Source: Ectocarpus siliculosus
Taxonomy: Eukaryota; Sar; Phaeophyceae; Ectocarpales; Ectocarpaceae
Direction: 5' to 3'
Assembly (NCBI GenBank): GCA_000310025.1
Contig: FN649738.1
Coordinates: forward strand, 2,263,687 to 2,277,837
DNA length: 14,151 bases
In this document: positions 12,888-14,151 of the stretch, one piece after another
Layout: every line of letters starts with the position of its first letter
How positions within the stretch are numbered: the first letter of the stretch is position 1
Made by a program: the position numbers and the translations under genes
The notes under the pieces: generated by a model
What the model saw: the letters and a program-made list of their open reading frames with translations, nothing else
Database searches by the model: none
What the model was told of the DNA's origin: nothing

Positions 12888-13796
12888 AAAGCACGGACTG
12901 AATACTTTATCCCATATGTTTGCTTAATCGATTTTGCTGCGTAGACTAGTGAAATATGCATGTGCATACAATCACAGAAATAATCAGAAAGAAGTACGCG
13001 TTCGACATGTGCAACAACCTCAAGTAACTCCAAGGGTTAGGTTGTGTTGTTCAAGTCTTTACAGCGGTGAGTGGGAGAAAATAGGCCGGAACGGGCATGT
13101 CTTGAGTTTATTAATTTGCATTCGTATCATTGATGATGCTAGCTGGTGCTAACCAACGAAACATCAGAATAGGTTTTTACACACGGAGGTGGCGTTAGTT
13201 GGTCGTAGCAGGTACATGTAGGTGGAAAGCTCGAGTCCGTCATCGTAGCAGGGGGAGCAAGTTGGGAGCTGTTTGGGTTTGTTTCCGTACAGGCATCCAT
13301 TGGTAAAGGGAGGTGGCGGATCCCGGGTTGTCGTGATAATTTCGAAGCCGTCAAATAGGATGTGCCGACTAATCAGTAACGGCGGAAAAAAAAAGAAAAG
13401 AAAGTGCATAGTTGCCTGTAAGTCTAGCGTTATCATCAACCAAACGTCAGGGACCATACTACGTACAATGGAACAAGTCTGCTGCACAATCTGACAAGCG
13501 TTCAAGGTCGTTCCTTCGCCGGTTCGTGGCGCCACTCTAGCTTAAACACCGCACGGCAGCAGTCGTGCGCGTCTCCCAGGACAGCATGTGCGGCCTGATC
13601 TGACTGGGCCGACGTTAGCTTGTGGAGGCATGCATGCATCGGGCATGCATCGTCCAATCGACTCCAAAAAGGGGCATGTGCTCGACGACACTTGTCAGCA
13701 TGCGTCTGCTGCGCCTCTCAAACTGGTCAACAAACGTCAGCGGGGAATCACCCATGCCCACACCAAGCGAGGCCGGCAAATTATGAGCCCACGCTA

Positions 13797-13825
13797 GAAC
13801 CGCTTCATACCTCGAAGCGAGGTTC
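13797..13825. repeat. Stem-loop with GAACC-GCTTC arms
   Basis: GAACCGCTTC pairs with GAAGCGAGGTTC through a two-base bulge. A nested alternative, ACCTCG-AAG-CGAGGT (13809-13823), is perfect. No T-run follows, so no terminator role is claimed. Confidence 0.45.
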
Positions 13826-14151
13826 TTTACTAGGCTATGTTCACCTGCATATTAAGTGTAACCATCTGCCACACGATTCTTCAACCGGTTCAGGGAGCCG
13901 CCCCGCGGTTCTGGCCTGATCGTGTCGTCCCCCCCCCCCCCCCCCCAACACGCTACCGTACCGCTCTAGAATCCCACCGCACCATACACAACAGAACAAG
14001 AATAAAACAACTCGTCGTCGTGCGGCGGTTCCGTCAAAAACGATAGGATCAAAACAACAAACACAAAAAAGCACACGCCATTACAATGCACATGCCGTAT
14101 GGTACGTACAAAGCGACCTTTTGATCGTCTCTTCACAGAGTCACCAGCTTA

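Larger units (their letters stand above)
12703..14151. other. Region upstream of the methyltransferase exon, no gene called
   Basis: The 5' exons of the methyltransferase should be here or beyond the edge, but no frame shows the expected hydrophobic N-terminal segments. A minus-strand frame after a T-rich tract (about 13367-13164) reads NGCLYGNKPKQLPTCSPCYD and ELSTYMYLLRPTN, which is somewhat protein-like but unassigned. There are ATGC repeats (13627-13650), an 18-base C-run (13929-13946) and a hairpin (13797-13825). Confidence 0.5.

Noticed and set aside
13525-13665. Minus-strand frame containing QAAHAVLGDAHDCCRAVF
   Set aside because: Short, with no motif and no convincing splice sites; codon third positions are not like the accepted exons.
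13929-13946. 18-base C-run and the other poly-C/poly-G runs
   Set aside because: Homopolymers of this kind recur through the window and may include sequencing slippage; no function can be argued from them.

Overview
The window looks like nuclear DNA of a eukaryote with large introns. The best guess is a stramenopile alga, most likely a brown alga of the Ectocarpus type. The reasons are GC-rich exons with GC-rich third codon positions, small exons (about 80-210 bases) separated by introns of 180-1850 bases, GTGAGx/GTAAGx donors, many poly-C/poly-G runs and microsatellites, and short TTAGGG-type tracts. The lineage is inferred from style; no marker gene fixes it. There are no operons, CRISPR arrays or bacterial-type signals.

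Three split genes can be read by joining exons whose phases agree. (1) Minus strand, 161-1827: the first two exons of a Nudix hydrolase of the diphosphoinositol-polyphosphate/Ap(n)A hydrolase type; its 3' end is not found and is probably beyond the left edge. (2) Plus strand, 2987 to about 8650 (possibly 8918): eight exons of phosphopantothenoylcysteine synthetase (PPCS), the second step of coenzyme A synthesis from phosphopantothenate. The first seven exons sum to exactly 328 codons without a stop. (3) Minus strand, 10576-12702: the last two exons of a membrane methyltransferase of the isoprenylcysteine carboxyl methyltransferase (ICMT)/phospholipid methyltransferase-like family; its 5' part was not found. 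Genes 1 and 2 are divergent, with about 1.16 kb between start codons. Genes 2 and 3 are convergent. Their enzymes have no obvious shared pathway.

The introns hold most of the unusual material. PPCS introns 2 and 5 each carry a copy, in the same orientation, of a dispersed repeat of about 160 bases with a tRNA-like A-box. PPCS intron 1 carries antisense cysteine-rich reading frames that look like two related modules. The 1.84-kb methyltransferase intron carries a candidate Pol III unit (A-box, B-box, hairpin, T4) and a head-to-head inverted duplication whose two arms keep a common reading frame over about 50 codons, with a stop in one arm. A 14-base A-tract (sense strand) sits just upstream of the methyltransferase exon, where a pyrimidine tract would be expected.

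I see no complete, previously undescribed system. The most promising unexplained items are the inverted duplication, the Pol III-like unit, the two-copy intronic repeat and the cysteine-rich antisense frames. All exon boundaries are predictions from splice consensus, phase and remembered family motifs; no alignment was run.
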